A stretch of DNA of 30,806 bases from a virus, in the IMG/VR virus record IMGVR_UViG_3300034104_000841, positions 1-30,806 of that record; one strand, 5' to 3'. Within the stretch, counting starts at the first letter, position 1, and every line of letters starts with the position of its first letter. The position numbers and the translations under genes are program-made. Below the pieces are notes generated by a model. That model was not told where the DNA came from. It ran no database searches and worked only from the letters and a program-made list of their open reading frames with translations. Below, piece after piece: positions 15,245-22,736 of the stretch.

Positions 15245-15727
15245 TTAGGCTGGCAGTGTTGCGTTGTGTGAAGAAATTAAGTTATCGAGAAGCCGCGCAG
15301 ACTCAAGGGGCCCTGAGACTGTGGTCGCTTGCTTTTCTGATAATAGCACTGCTTTCGGACGCATGTAAAAAATCAAATCGCAGTTTTGCATAGAAACAAC
15401 ATTCTTGCGCGGGACAAGCAACCTAATAGAGTAGTTGTCCTGAAGACTGTCTTTGATTAGGTTGGGGATAGTCACACCGGCAGCGTGTGCTTTGTCGTAA
15501 AGGTCTAGCCAACTAGGGCTCCCTGTGCTGCAAAGGTCTTGTTCACCGAATGAAAGCATGCCCCCATGCTCAGAGGCTACAGCTGAGTGCACTTCATCTA
15601 AAGAAATAGACGCCTGAAGAACTTCGTTGTAGTTAGTGCTGAACAGCAAAGACAAGCGGCTGTGCTCTAATAACACAGCCGCCCATTGTAAGCCCGTATC
15701 TACCTCATAGCGGTAGAGAGCGCTCAT
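15245..15727 (-). CDS. Unknown 160-aa protein of the accessory cassette
   Basis: A soluble, mixed alpha/beta protein with no signal peptide, no membrane segment and no recognised domain. It reads MSALYRYEVDTGLQWAAVLL, later FGEQDLCSTGSPSWLDLYDKA and NVVSMQNCDLIFYMRPKAV. The segment WLDLYDKAHAAGVTIPNLI resembles a short helix-loop found in many folds and is not diagnostic. The ATG overlaps the preceding stop (ATGA), and 10 bases separate it from the 2OG oxygenase. A 120-base sample is about 43% GC, well below the fibre and radical SAM genes. It could be a virion component, or a chaperone or assembly factor for the fibre; nothing in the sequence decides. Confidence 0.75.
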   Translation of the reverse strand: MSALYRYEVDTGLQWAAVLLEHSRLSLLFSTNYNEVLQASISLDEVHSAVASEHGGMLSFGEQDLCSTGSPSWLDLYDKAHAAGVTIPNLIKDSLQDNYSIRLLVPRKNVVSMQNCDLIFYMRPKAVLLSEKQATTVSGPLESARLLDNLISSHNATLPA

Positions 15728-16443
15728 TGAACTGTAATTTCGTAGTCAACCTTACCCGGCCAGAACTTGTAGCCAGCTTTAACTCTGGCCGTTGCCCCAG
15801 CGGGAATACCGGAAAGATCAAGACGCACCACGTCTCCATCCCTAGCACGAGAACGATTTAATACTCCTGCTGTAGCTTCAAGATAAACTTCAACATGATC
15901 GGAGCAAGATAATGTCAGTTCGACCTGCCCGCCAACAGAAGCTGTGGTTGGGCCTGCAAAAGATATCGGCAACCAAGCACCGAGGAAATCGGTAAGGCGC
16001 TCAATTTCTTCGGCTACAAGTGGCTGACCATTAACCGTAACGTCAAAGTCTGCACCCTCAAAAAAGTACAAAGTACATTCTTGAAAAGAACAACCGCGAT
16101 ACGGTGTCAAAATAAACATTGCTGGATACCCGCCATCACCAAGAGAGCGATAGACGGCTAGCGCTGAGTCGCGCCTTGCCGTGCCGTGTGTATCAACAAA
16201 AGGAGAGCCTCTATACCCAACAGAAATTGCTGTGGTTTCGACCGCCAGTAGGGCACTGTCTTTTTGACCCACGGCAATAATGCCGTGGTCTTGTGAGTAC
16301 CTAGAAACAATATCTTGTAGGTCTGCTGTCAGTTGTACGGGCTCCTCGTCACCTATAGTCATAGAAAACGTAAGAGATGATCCACTTAGGCTGACTGCAG
16401 CGCTACCAGTGTAAGAAGCAAGAGCAGTTTTTAGTGTTGGCAT
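15724..16443 (-). CDS. Unknown 239-aa protein with Ig-like C-terminus
   Basis: The ATG at 16443 (MPTLKTALASY) is preferred over the one two codons upstream, because the AGGAA site lies about 6 bases before it but almost touches the earlier ATG. The N-terminal part is Ser/Thr-rich and beta-prone. The middle has VDTHGTARRDSALAVY and a two-Cys segment RGCSFQECTLYFFEG. The last 80 residues (TASVGGQVELTLSCSDHVEV ... IPAGATARVKAGYKF) look like an immunoglobulin-like beta sandwich. It follows the fibre stop by 14 bases and is translationally coupled to the next gene. It is probably a structural accessory of the fibre or tail, but no family was recognised. Confidence 0.75.
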   Translation of the reverse strand: MPTLKTALASYTGSAAVSLSGSSLTFSMTIGDEEPVQLTADLQDIVSRYSQDHGIIAVGQKDSALLAVETTAISVGYRGSPFVDTHGTARRDSALAVYRSLGDGGYPAMFILTPYRGCSFQECTLYFFEGADFDVTVNGQPLVAEEIERLTDFLGAWLPISFAGPTTASVGGQVELTLSCSDHVEVYLEATAGVLNRSRARDGDVVRLDLSGIPAGATARVKAGYKFWPGKVDYEITVQ

Positions 16444-16457
16444 GACCATTTCCTTTA

Positions 16458-19133
16458 TCAGCAGTTGCAGTTGCAGTTATAGCGGCGTTGACGTACACCT
16501 AGTCTAACTGTGCTACCGCTGGAACCCAAATAAGGACTGTTACACTGGTTGCACTGGAAGTCTCCGCAATTTACTATAACACTATCAATCATTAGGCTAG
16601 TATCTACGCAGTTTTGAACGGCGTTAAAGAACCCGCTAATGCTGGCTGTGCTAACTGCAGTTACTCGGCCCTGTGCATTCAGAGTCAGGATCGGTATGGC
16701 ACTCCCGCTTCCAACCGTCTGCGCAGTAATGACGTTGGCGGTGAGACCGTCGACGTACTGCTTTGTAGCAGCATGCAAAGCGTTTGCCGGATCGCCATCG
16801 AGCGTGATCTTGCCGGTCATCGTGCCGCCAGTTCTGGCGAGTTTTGTGTCGGCGTATGTCTTGGTGGCTTGCTCTGTTGGTACGGCTACGTTGCTGTTGC
16901 CAGACAAAGTGCCGTCAGATGAGAACTCGTTGATTGTCTCGCCGAGCTGTGCGCCAATCGAGCCAAGACGAAGCGATGTCAAGCCAGCCAAATCGAACGC
17001 GCTAGCGTTCAGAGTGGCGCGACCAGTCGCTTGGTCAATGCGGAAATACTCGCCCACACGGAAGTTGCCGTCTTGGTCAGTGGACACGTAAAACACGCGA
17101 CCCGGGAAGGCCTCGTCCGTCTCATTGCCCTGAGCAGGCGGTTGAGTCGGAGTACCGGGGTAGTTGGTAGTAGTGACCCCGCCCGTGCCGATCGACAAAA
17201 AGTCGTGGCCGGTCAGGCGAATCTGCGAGTACATGGAGCGCAAAGTCACGGCAGCGCCAGAGGCAGAGCCGGTAGGCTTCTCTTGCGCCAACACCACAAC
17301 AATTTCGCTGCTGGTGTTGACGTATGTGCCGGTGACGCTCTGCACCACGTAAGCAACGGAGTCGCCAGCAATTTGGATCGACTGACCGGGCTTGGGGATA
17401 GCAGTCAGGCCGTTCATCACAAGGACGAAGCCCTTCTGGTTCTCCAGAGCGCCAGCCTTAACGGTGCCGGTACCGCCGCCTGTAAACGTCAGCGTGTTAC
17501 CTGAAGCGAATGTCCCAGTCGCGTTCCTGACGTACACCTTGTCGGCAGTTGTCTGGACGTTGGTCACGATCGCTGTTGCGCCGCTGCTGGACGTCACGGT
17601 GTCGCCGACGTTGATGTTGCCACCGGTGTAGATGAAGTTGAGTTGTTGACCAAGCAAAGTGCCAGTAACCGGAGTCTCGTTGGCGTTAAAACCGCGAGAG
17701 GTAGCACCCCAAGTGCCGTAGCTATTGTTACCGTTAAGCGCACGAATCTGACCGCCGCCAGAGGCCGTGTAGCCGAAGTAGCAGTAGTAGGTGAAGCACG
17801 AAACAATCTCAGCCTTCGCGCCGTCCTTGACCCAGTAGCCAATACCGTTGTCGCTGATCACGGTGTAGCCGTGGAAGATCATCGACTCGTAACCGCTGGC
17901 GTGGACAGCGCCGTCGACCAGAGCACCAATCAGCCCGTTGCCGATGGCAGAGCACTCAAGCACGTAAGGCGACTTTGTGGTCACCGGGCTGGCGGGGTTC
18001 AGTCGAACCACCACGCCACGGATCGTCGAGGTCGTCACGTCAGAAGCGGTTGTGCCCGGAACCCAGCCGGTCATACCGATGAAGGTCATCTTGTTCAAGA
18101 TGGAGCCGTTGCTCATCAAGAACATCGTAGACTGGTTGTTCGGCGTAACACCGTCGTCGCTGTTGCCCGCTGCGGGCTGAACGATGGTCGTGCGCTGGTT
18201 GTCACCAACGATGGCCACGTTGGCGGGCACAGTGATAGGCAGCTGCTCGGAGTACGTGCCGGTCTTGACGAAGATCGTGGAGCCAGCTGGAGCCTGTTGG
18301 CAAGCGTACTTGATCGAAGCAAAAGGAGCAGAAATGTTCCTGCCCGTGCTTAGGCTATCAACACCATGAGGGGCGACGTAGAACACGTTGGAAGAAGCGG
18401 TTGCTCCAATCCAGTCGATGCCCGAGCCAGCCGCGTTAACAGTCAGAGATTCGCCATTGCTGCCCGCAGTGATCACGGGGAGAACGTCAGCGCCACCGAC
18501 GGCGAAGACATCCCAGTTAGCAGCAATGTCATCCTCAAACGAAGCACCGGAGGTGTGGTTTACCTTGGCAATGTAGGCCGAGCCAGTTGGACTCTTGACG
18601 ATATCGTCCTTGAAATAGGTCGTCGAAGTAGCCCAATTCTGACGCCAGCGGGCACCGCCAGCAAAAAGACGCCAGTAAGTTGTGTTGCTAACTGGATTAT
18701 TGACTGTGTCCTGCAAGGCGATGTACGTTGAGCCGCCAGAAGAAACAATGTCGTTGCGCTGGTAAGCGGTGGTCAGCAAGAACGAGCCTTCATACTGCAG
18801 GCCGTCGGCGAACTGCGACCAGAAAGCCACGTTTGGCGGTGTGTTGCCAGTGGTGTCGGCGACAGCGATATACACTTTACCGCCGTGGGCAACACCATCA
18901 CCAACCTTGTAGGCAGTAGCTCCGCTATAGACACCTTTGAATTTGATGCCCTCAACCATAAGCTGCCAGAAGGTTGTATTCGTTGGCAGATTACCGGATG
19001 TCTTCATCCCGTAGGTATAGACGTAGACGTTACCGCCGTACTTAACGATGTCGTTGGTTTCGTAGAGGACGGAGTTGCTCCAGTCACCAGCAAAGTTGAA
19101 GCGCAGCTTTCCGAGATCAATTAGTTGTGTCAT
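16458..19133 (-). CDS. Tail fibre: four carbohydrate-binding-like repeats, beta-helix, Cys-rich C-terminus
   Basis: An 891-aa protein. Residues about 14-212 hold four ~48-aa repeats of the chitin-binding/CBM5-12 type (W..S..Y...DIV...G..Y......N.P.....W). From about 248 (NVFYVAPHGVDSLSTG) to 500 runs a right-handed parallel beta-helix of the pectate-lyase kind, typical of host-binding fibres. Then come Gly/Thr-rich domains, a 'FYVSTDQDGNFRVGEYFRID' segment shared with aquatic-phage fibres, and LARTGGTMTGKITLDGDP followed by ATKQYVDG, a common fibre neck motif. The final 50 residues carry seven Cys, ending RRYNCNCNC, and are compositionally distinct (45% GC versus about 58% in a sample of the body). 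ATGA coupling to the upstream virion gene. It probably recognises surface glycans; the C-terminus may be the target of the cassette enzymes downstream. Confidence 0.88.
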   Translation of the reverse strand: MTQLIDLGKLRFNFAGDWSNSVLYETNDIVKYGGNVYVYTYGMKTSGNLPTNTTFWQLMVEGIKFKGVYSGATAYKVGDGVAHGGKVYIAVADTTGNTPPNVAFWSQFADGLQYEGSFLLTTAYQRNDIVSSGGSTYIALQDTVNNPVSNTTYWRLFAGGARWRQNWATSTTYFKDDIVKSPTGSAYIAKVNHTSGASFEDDIAANWDVFAVGGADVLPVITAGSNGESLTVNAAGSGIDWIGATASSNVFYVAPHGVDSLSTGRNISAPFASIKYACQQAPAGSTIFVKTGTYSEQLPITVPANVAIVGDNQRTTIVQPAAGNSDDGVTPNNQSTMFLMSNGSILNKMTFIGMTGWVPGTTASDVTTSTIRGVVVRLNPASPVTTKSPYVLECSAIGNGLIGALVDGAVHASGYESMIFHGYTVISDNGIGYWVKDGAKAEIVSCFTYYCYFGYTASGGGQIRALNGNNSYGTWGATSRGFNANETPVTGTLLGQQLNFIYTGGNINVGDTVTSSSGATAIVTNVQTTADKVYVRNATGTFASGNTLTFTGGGTGTVKAGALENQKGFVLVMNGLTAIPKPGQSIQIAGDSVAYVVQSVTGTYVNTSSEIVVVLAQEKPTGSASGAAVTLRSMYSQIRLTGHDFLSIGTGGVTTTNYPGTPTQPPAQGNETDEAFPGRVFYVSTDQDGNFRVGEYFRIDQATGRATLNASAFDLAGLTSLRLGSIGAQLGETINEFSSDGTLSGNSNVAVPTEQATKTYADTKLARTGGTMTGKITLDGDPANALHAATKQYVDGLTANVITAQTVGSGSAIPILTLNAQGRVTAVSTASISGFFNAVQNCVDTSLMIDSVIVNCGDFQCNQCNSPYLGSSGSTVRLGVRQRRYNCNCNC
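16461..16610 (-). other. Cys-rich C-terminal extension of the fibre (7 Cys in 50 residues)
   Basis: Residues 842-891 of the fibre contain Cys842, 856, 861, 864, 887, 889 and 891. Every one is directly preceded by Asn or Gln (NC, NC, QC, QC, NC, NC, NC). By count the 150 bases are 68 G/C (45%), lower than a sampled part of the fibre body (70 of 120) and similar to the two genes downstream. The density is like that of Cys-rich radical SAM RiPP precursors, but no leader/core boundary or protease is evident. Confidence 0.8.
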
Positions 19134-19360
19134 AGGAATTTCACCATAAGGTGACCGTTGTTACCCCACTCGAACGTGAGCGTGTCTCGCGTCCAAACCC
19201 ATTGCTTGTAGTCGTTGGCGTCGACAATGTCTTCCTGCGGCAGGACCACGGGAGAACCATCGTTGATCTTCTCGATGTTGAGGTTGCCTGTGGCTTGATC
19301 GAGGCGAAAACCATAGAAGGTCTTGTCTGCGAGGTCTGAACCTACATAAAAACCAGCCAT
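19130..19360 (-). CDS. Small virion-type protein (76 aa)
   Basis: Starts MAGFYVGSDLADKTFYGFRL and ends in a beta-prone stretch (TFEWGNNGHLMVKFL). The ATG at 19360 has an AGGAG site 7 bases upstream; a GTG one codon earlier is also open but has poorer spacing. No membrane segment, Cys or known domain. The LDQATGNLNIEKI phrase echoes IDQATGRATL in the fibre encoded next, which hints at a related beta-structural module. It overlaps the fibre start (ATGA), so it is probably a fibre-associated or adaptor protein. Confidence 0.7.
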   Translation of the reverse strand: MAGFYVGSDLADKTFYGFRLDQATGNLNIEKINDGSPVVLPQEDIVDANDYKQWVWTRDTLTFEWGNNGHLMVKFL

Positions 19361-19686
19361 CACGCAACTCCTACCAAGATTGAAGCTATGACATCAAAGC
19401 TGTTGTCCAGCACACTGGCCGCAACTATAGCATCTCCAGCCATCAGCACAAGTTTATTTCCACGCATCAGCTCGTCGCTCTCGCCGTTGCCGATGCGCTT
19501 GTTGTTGGAAATGTAGGTGTCGCCGCCCGCCTTACGGAGAATCAGGCTGATGGGCAAAATGCCACCAGTCTTGTTGGCCACGTTGCAGCCGATCAAAATG
19601 GCTTTTACGCCTGTGGGCACGGTGTAGACCACCGTCTCGCCGTTACCCACATTGTTGGCTGTAGCGTTGATGAAGCTCGTTGCCAT
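19360..19686 (-). CDS. Small beta-sandwich virion protein (108 aa)
   Basis: MATSFINATANNVGNGETVVYTVP leads into TGVKAILIGCNVANKTGGILPI, a strand pattern I associate with small phage decoration or fibre-associated proteins. The end (AASVLDNSFDVIASILVGV) fits the 'GD.i.v.S...ns.Dvi.S.l' signature of the same group. The chain is beta-rich with one Cys. It is encoded between a 54-aa protein and a 76-aa protein in the fibre block and overlaps the next gene by one base. Its role in the virion is inferred, with no enzymatic motif. Confidence 0.75.
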   Translation of the reverse strand: MATSFINATANNVGNGETVVYTVPTGVKAILIGCNVANKTGGILPISLILRKAGGDTYISNNKRIGNGESDELMRGNKLVLMAGDAIVAASVLDNSFDVIASILVGVA

Positions 19687-19688
19687 GA

Positions 19689-19853
19689 TTACCCCAGTGC
19701 GATCGCCAACACCAATGCGTCAGTGTTGGCTTCATCTACGACTTCCTCAATCCGGTCTCTCAGATTGATGAAGTTCTGGTCAACTTCAGCATTTGTCAGC
19801 GGGCTACCCTTGGCCGTATCGCCAACCTCTCGGGTGATGATCTGTGCTTCCAT
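19689..19853 (-). CDS. 54-aa protein with fibre N-terminus-type motif
   Basis: ATG at 19853 to TAA at 19689: MEAQIITREVGDTAKGSPLT, then NAEVDQNFINL. The KGSPLTNAEVDQNFINL phrase is common at the N-terminal, virion-attaching end of many phage fibres. Here it stands as a separate short protein with an amphipathic end. It lies between two well-supported virion genes with 2-base and 15-base gaps, and its reading frame fills the space. It may be an adaptor peptide for a fibre, or the remnant of a split fibre gene. Confidence 0.7.
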   Translation of the reverse strand: MEAQIITREVGDTAKGSPLTNAEVDQNFINLRDRIEEVVDEANTDALVLAIALG

Positions 19854-19868
19854 GAGTCGCCCCTAAAA

Positions 19869-20318
19869 TTAGCTGACAGTCACTGTCCAAGTAACAGTCA
19901 TCGAGTCGCCAGCTTGTTTGTTCACAACTGGGAACACTGTACGGCAAAGCATTGTGCCACCAGAGCTGTTGTTAAAAATACCCGACTCTGTTACAGCGCC
20001 AGTGCCCACGCCAGCGGCGAAAGAAGCAATGTATGTGATCTGGTTAGCCGCAACAGTTGTGCTTGTGAGCGCGACGCGAGCGCCAGCGATCTCGGTTTCC
20101 AGTGTGGTGTTTGCCGCAGCTGCTGCTGTCGTGCCAGTGCCCAATGTCATGTGTGACATCACAGTAGCAGTAGCATCCTTCATGCGGTTGACGATGAAGT
20201 TCAAGCCAGTATCAACCACCAAGTTTTTCAGCAGATGGTCTTCTTTGACTTGGCCATCAGGGCCAGTCAAAACAACGTGGAGTTGGCCACTGGCCTTCAG
20301 GTTTTCGAGAGTGTTCAT
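19869..20318 (-). CDS. Virion-type structural protein (149 aa)
   Basis: Begins MNTLENLKASGQLHVVLTGP, then DHLLKNLVVDTGLNFIVNRM. The rest is Ala/Thr-rich beta structure (MTLGTGTTAAAAANTTLETE and TESGIFNNSSGG). The 'LVVdtGlnfiv.rm....' and 'lGtGttaa....tl..Ei' pattern is frequent in structural genes of aquatic phages. A clear AAGGA site precedes the ATG. It sits downstream of the 465-aa repeat protein. Probably a fibre or tail accessory component; no defined biochemical role. Confidence 0.75.
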   Translation of the reverse strand: MNTLENLKASGQLHVVLTGPDGQVKEDHLLKNLVVDTGLNFIVNRMKDATATVMSHMTLGTGTTAAAAANTTLETEIAGARVALTSTTVAANQITYIASFAAGVGTGAVTESGIFNNSSGGTMLCRTVFPVVNKQAGDSMTVTWTVTVS

Positions 20319-20327
20319 CTCAGTTCC

Positions 20328-21725
20328 TTATGAAAAAATTCGCTCTGTACCTACGTACGCTTGGGAAAAGTAGGTGCTGTCGCAGTAGTTGGTCATAGCC
20401 AACAAGCCGCTGCTCCCCACGTTTGCGGATTCCTGTAGTGTACGCTGTAACGCAACGGTGCGCAATTCTGATGTGGGAAGATTTTCTGTAAGGTTTTTGC
20501 CTACAAAATTGGTCTGTTCGTCGTCTATGGTGGCTTCACCATAGATGTCGTCAGTTACGCCTACAGTGTCGAAAAAGTTCTTACCTACACCAACCACAGT
20601 TGTATCAGCCGCTGTTTGGTTTTCGTTTTGCGGCGGCACCCCTCCAGCAGCGATGCGGACTACATCTACGTGTTCAGACGTAACCACACCCGTAGCGTAG
20701 TAGGCGTCCAAGAAGAAACTCAGCGAGTCAGTCGTTGTAACAGTGTCGGCCAAAAACTTGGAAAAACTGCGCGTAGTATTGCTGGACGACACCACAGTGT
20801 CCTGTGACACTCGTGCTGTAGCAAGCTCCAACGCTTCAGCTGTCAGAACTTGGTCGGCGCGTGACGCGCCAAACTCTACGTCGTTGAAGTCACCTACGCT
20901 GATAGCGTCATCAAGCTGTTTGGCCGCTGCGAGCAGGGCTTCGTCGCTAGTCGTTGTCGTATCGCTCTGAACGCGGGCGACGTCAAATGTGGTTTGCGTA
21001 ACAGTCGGGACAACGTCAAGCAGTACTTTGCTCAAAAACACTACCTGCCCGTCATCCGTCAGCAAATTGGCGTTGATCTCATCCGTAGCGTCAGTGACGT
21101 CTTCAAAAAATCGAACAAAAGCAACTGTACGGTTGAACAAGTCATTTGCTGTAGCGCCGTCAATTGCGCGTTTGCCAAACTCTACGCTGCTGTCGTCACT
21201 TACGTCGAAAACATCTTGACGCGTTGTAGAGAAGCCCTTCGCAACCAAATCACCTGTAGGCACGGTGTCACCCAACACCTTGCTACTATCACGCGTCACA
21301 AGCTCCGAGCTCAAGGTCGTATCAGCCAGACGCTTGCCTACTGCACGGTCAACCTGATCGGCGACATGCGCAGCATCAGCCAATACTTTGAAGACCTCGG
21401 CCAATGCACGATCAACTGCTTGTATCTCGTCAACACGCAACTTAGACATGTTGAAGTTGCGAATCTCGGTCGCTGTGAATGTGTCGGCTATGTTCAGCAG
21501 CGTGAAGAATTTACCAGTCTTCGCCCCTGTTACAAGCAGAGACGCTTTAATAGACGCAGAAATAGCGCCGCGCTTACCGACCGCTGCTAATGCGGCTACA
21601 CGCGCTAATGCGTTAACGGTGCTGCTTTGTACTTTGGTTGTGCCAAGAATCACGCGTACGCGTGCTGCCAGCGACTTGTAGGTCGCTAGAGCTTTAAGTC
21701 GCGTGGGCTTTGGTGGACGGGCCAT
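20328..21725 (-). CDS. 465-aa repeat-rich structural protein
   Basis: A Thr/Val/Asp/Ser-rich protein built from degenerate repeats of roughly 25-30 residues with the theme 'K.l.DtV.ttD.l' (for example KFLADTVTTTDSLSFF, KNFFDTVGVTDDIYGEA, KVLGDTVPTGDLVAKG, ARVQSDTTTTSDEALLAA). No signal peptide or membrane segment. Such proteins are long, extended virion components, probably a fibre shaft. The start abuts the BppU-like gene (TAAATG). The last 30 residues (LLAMTNYCDSTYFSQAYVGT) leave the repeat theme and may be a cap. No domain identified; a structural role is inferred from repeats and location. Confidence 0.7.
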   Translation of the reverse strand: MARPPKPTRLKALATYKSLAARVRVILGTTKVQSSTVNALARVAALAAVGKRGAISASIKASLLVTGAKTGKFFTLLNIADTFTATEIRNFNMSKLRVDEIQAVDRALAEVFKVLADAAHVADQVDRAVGKRLADTTLSSELVTRDSSKVLGDTVPTGDLVAKGFSTTRQDVFDVSDDSSVEFGKRAIDGATANDLFNRTVAFVRFFEDVTDATDEINANLLTDDGQVVFLSKVLLDVVPTVTQTTFDVARVQSDTTTTSDEALLAAAKQLDDAISVGDFNDVEFGASRADQVLTAEALELATARVSQDTVVSSSNTTRSFSKFLADTVTTTDSLSFFLDAYYATGVVTSEHVDVVRIAAGGVPPQNENQTAADTTVVGVGKNFFDTVGVTDDIYGEATIDDEQTNFVGKNLTENLPTSELRTVALQRTLQESANVGSSGLLAMTNYCDSTYFSQAYVGTERIFS

Positions 21726-22115
21726 TTAGAACTGAGCGCGTACTTGAAACTTGGTGACTGAGTACACGGTCTGAATGGTGGAGTCGGCAAATGTGACTTC
21801 CAACTCGCCTTCATACATACCGGGCTCTATATTGAGGTTACCTGCACCGAACTGAAACGCCACACGACCACCGCTACCGGGGGTTGCGTAGGCTTCTCCC
21901 GGTGCAGATTGCGACACTGTACCGTCTTCAGCTTCTATGCCAGACTGCAAATAGCCTGTGAGCGTAAACAAAATGTTTTGTGTGCCAGCGGCGCGAAACT
22001 TCAGGAGGACGGTAGCGCCCGCTATGTTGACAATAGCATTTGTCAACTCATCAGAGACTATGTAGCGAAGCTGGGGTCTAGTGTCGCCCTGAACCAGTTT
22101 AATTTTTTGAGACAT
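21726..22115 (-). CDS. BppU-like beta-sandwich virion protein (129 aa)
   Basis: MSQKIKLVQGDTRPQLRYIV, then NIAGATVLLKFRAAG, LTGYLQSG and GMYEGELEVTFADSTIQTVY. The 'qGDt.p.l......g....l.ga.v.l..r' opening and the paired strands near the end match the N-terminal domain of BppU-type baseplate upper proteins and related tail adaptors. It is a complete small version. An AAGGA site lies 6 bases before the ATG. Located between the connector proteins and the repeat-rich shaft candidate, it may join fibre components to the tail; this function is inferred. Confidence 0.75.
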   Translation of the reverse strand: MSQKIKLVQGDTRPQLRYIVSDELTNAIVNIAGATVLLKFRAAGTQNILFTLTGYLQSGIEAEDGTVSQSAPGEAYATPGSGGRVAFQFGAGNLNIEPGMYEGELEVTFADSTIQTVYSVTKFQVRAQF

Positions 22116-22124
22116 GTTGTATCC

Positions 22125-22736
22125 TTACGCCGCTGGTCGCTGACGCACCATACGAGGCACGCCACGAAAATCACGAACACGGGCGTTTACGATGGCCCGC
22201 TCGAACAACCCTTTGTGCATACCCGCCAACGCTACATCCGACCATTCTTTGCCCGGAATCATGGCAAGTTGTGCGATAGCACCACTGACCAGCGTATCTG
22301 CGAAAGTCTCGTAAATCCAATCTTCGACGCCAGTGCCGCTCCGGTTTGGCTTGAGTACGGCGTACACCTTGAGCGTAGTACGCTCTACAGGTGTGGGAAA
22401 AATACGAATAGTGTTGTCGGCCTGAACCCAATACTCACGCGGCTCACCAGTCTCGTCTAAGTTTTCGGTAGCAACCAAACGTAGGTCAGTACGCGAAAGC
22501 GCAGTTTCGCCGTACACCACAGAAATGATGTTTTCGACCAAGCCTGTGTCCGTACACAGGTCGTAGTCAACCACGTTGGGAGTCACGTACAGAGTGTCGA
22601 CTTGCTCGCGCCACAGGTGCGTGCGTGCGAAAAAATCTGAAGCAGCAATGCCCAAATACATCTTTATAGACGCATTAGGGCACGACGGTAAATGTGGAGA
22701 TATGAGGGGGAGAAAGTCATCCCATGTTTTGGCCAT
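22125..22736 (-). CDS. Adaptor/tail-tubular-like connector protein (203 aa)
   Basis: MAKTWDDFLPLISPHLPSCP is followed by a helical segment (IKMYLGIAASDFFARTHLWREQ), a beta-rich middle (DTLYVTPNVVDYDL, EPREYWVQADNTIRIFP) and a C-terminal helix bundle (WIYETFADTLVSGAIAQLAM). This layout is common to gp11/gp4-type adaptor proteins that bind below the portal. It overlaps the previous adaptor-like gene by one base. Two adaptor-like proteins in tandem fit a portal-to-nozzle interface. Exact family not recognised; no catalytic motif. Confidence 0.7.
   Translation of the reverse strand: MAKTWDDFLPLISPHLPSCPNASIKMYLGIAASDFFARTHLWREQVDTLYVTPNVVDYDLCTDTGLVENIISVVYGETALSRTDLRLVATENLDETGEPREYWVQADNTIRIFPTPVERTTLKVYAVLKPNRSGTGVEDWIYETFADTLVSGAIAQLAMIPGKEWSDVALAGMHKGLFERAIVNARVRDFRGVPRMVRQRPAA

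Noticed and set aside
16461-16610. Cys tail read as a metallothionein-like metal-binding domain
   Set aside because: Spacing lacks the usual CxC/CxxC clusters except the last three residues, and a 50-residue fibre terminus is not a known metallothionein context; kept only as an alternative to test.
17643-18353. 236-codon plus-strand frame opposite the fibre
   Set aside because: Composition is what results from reading the fibre's Gly/Thr/Val codons in antisense; no support.
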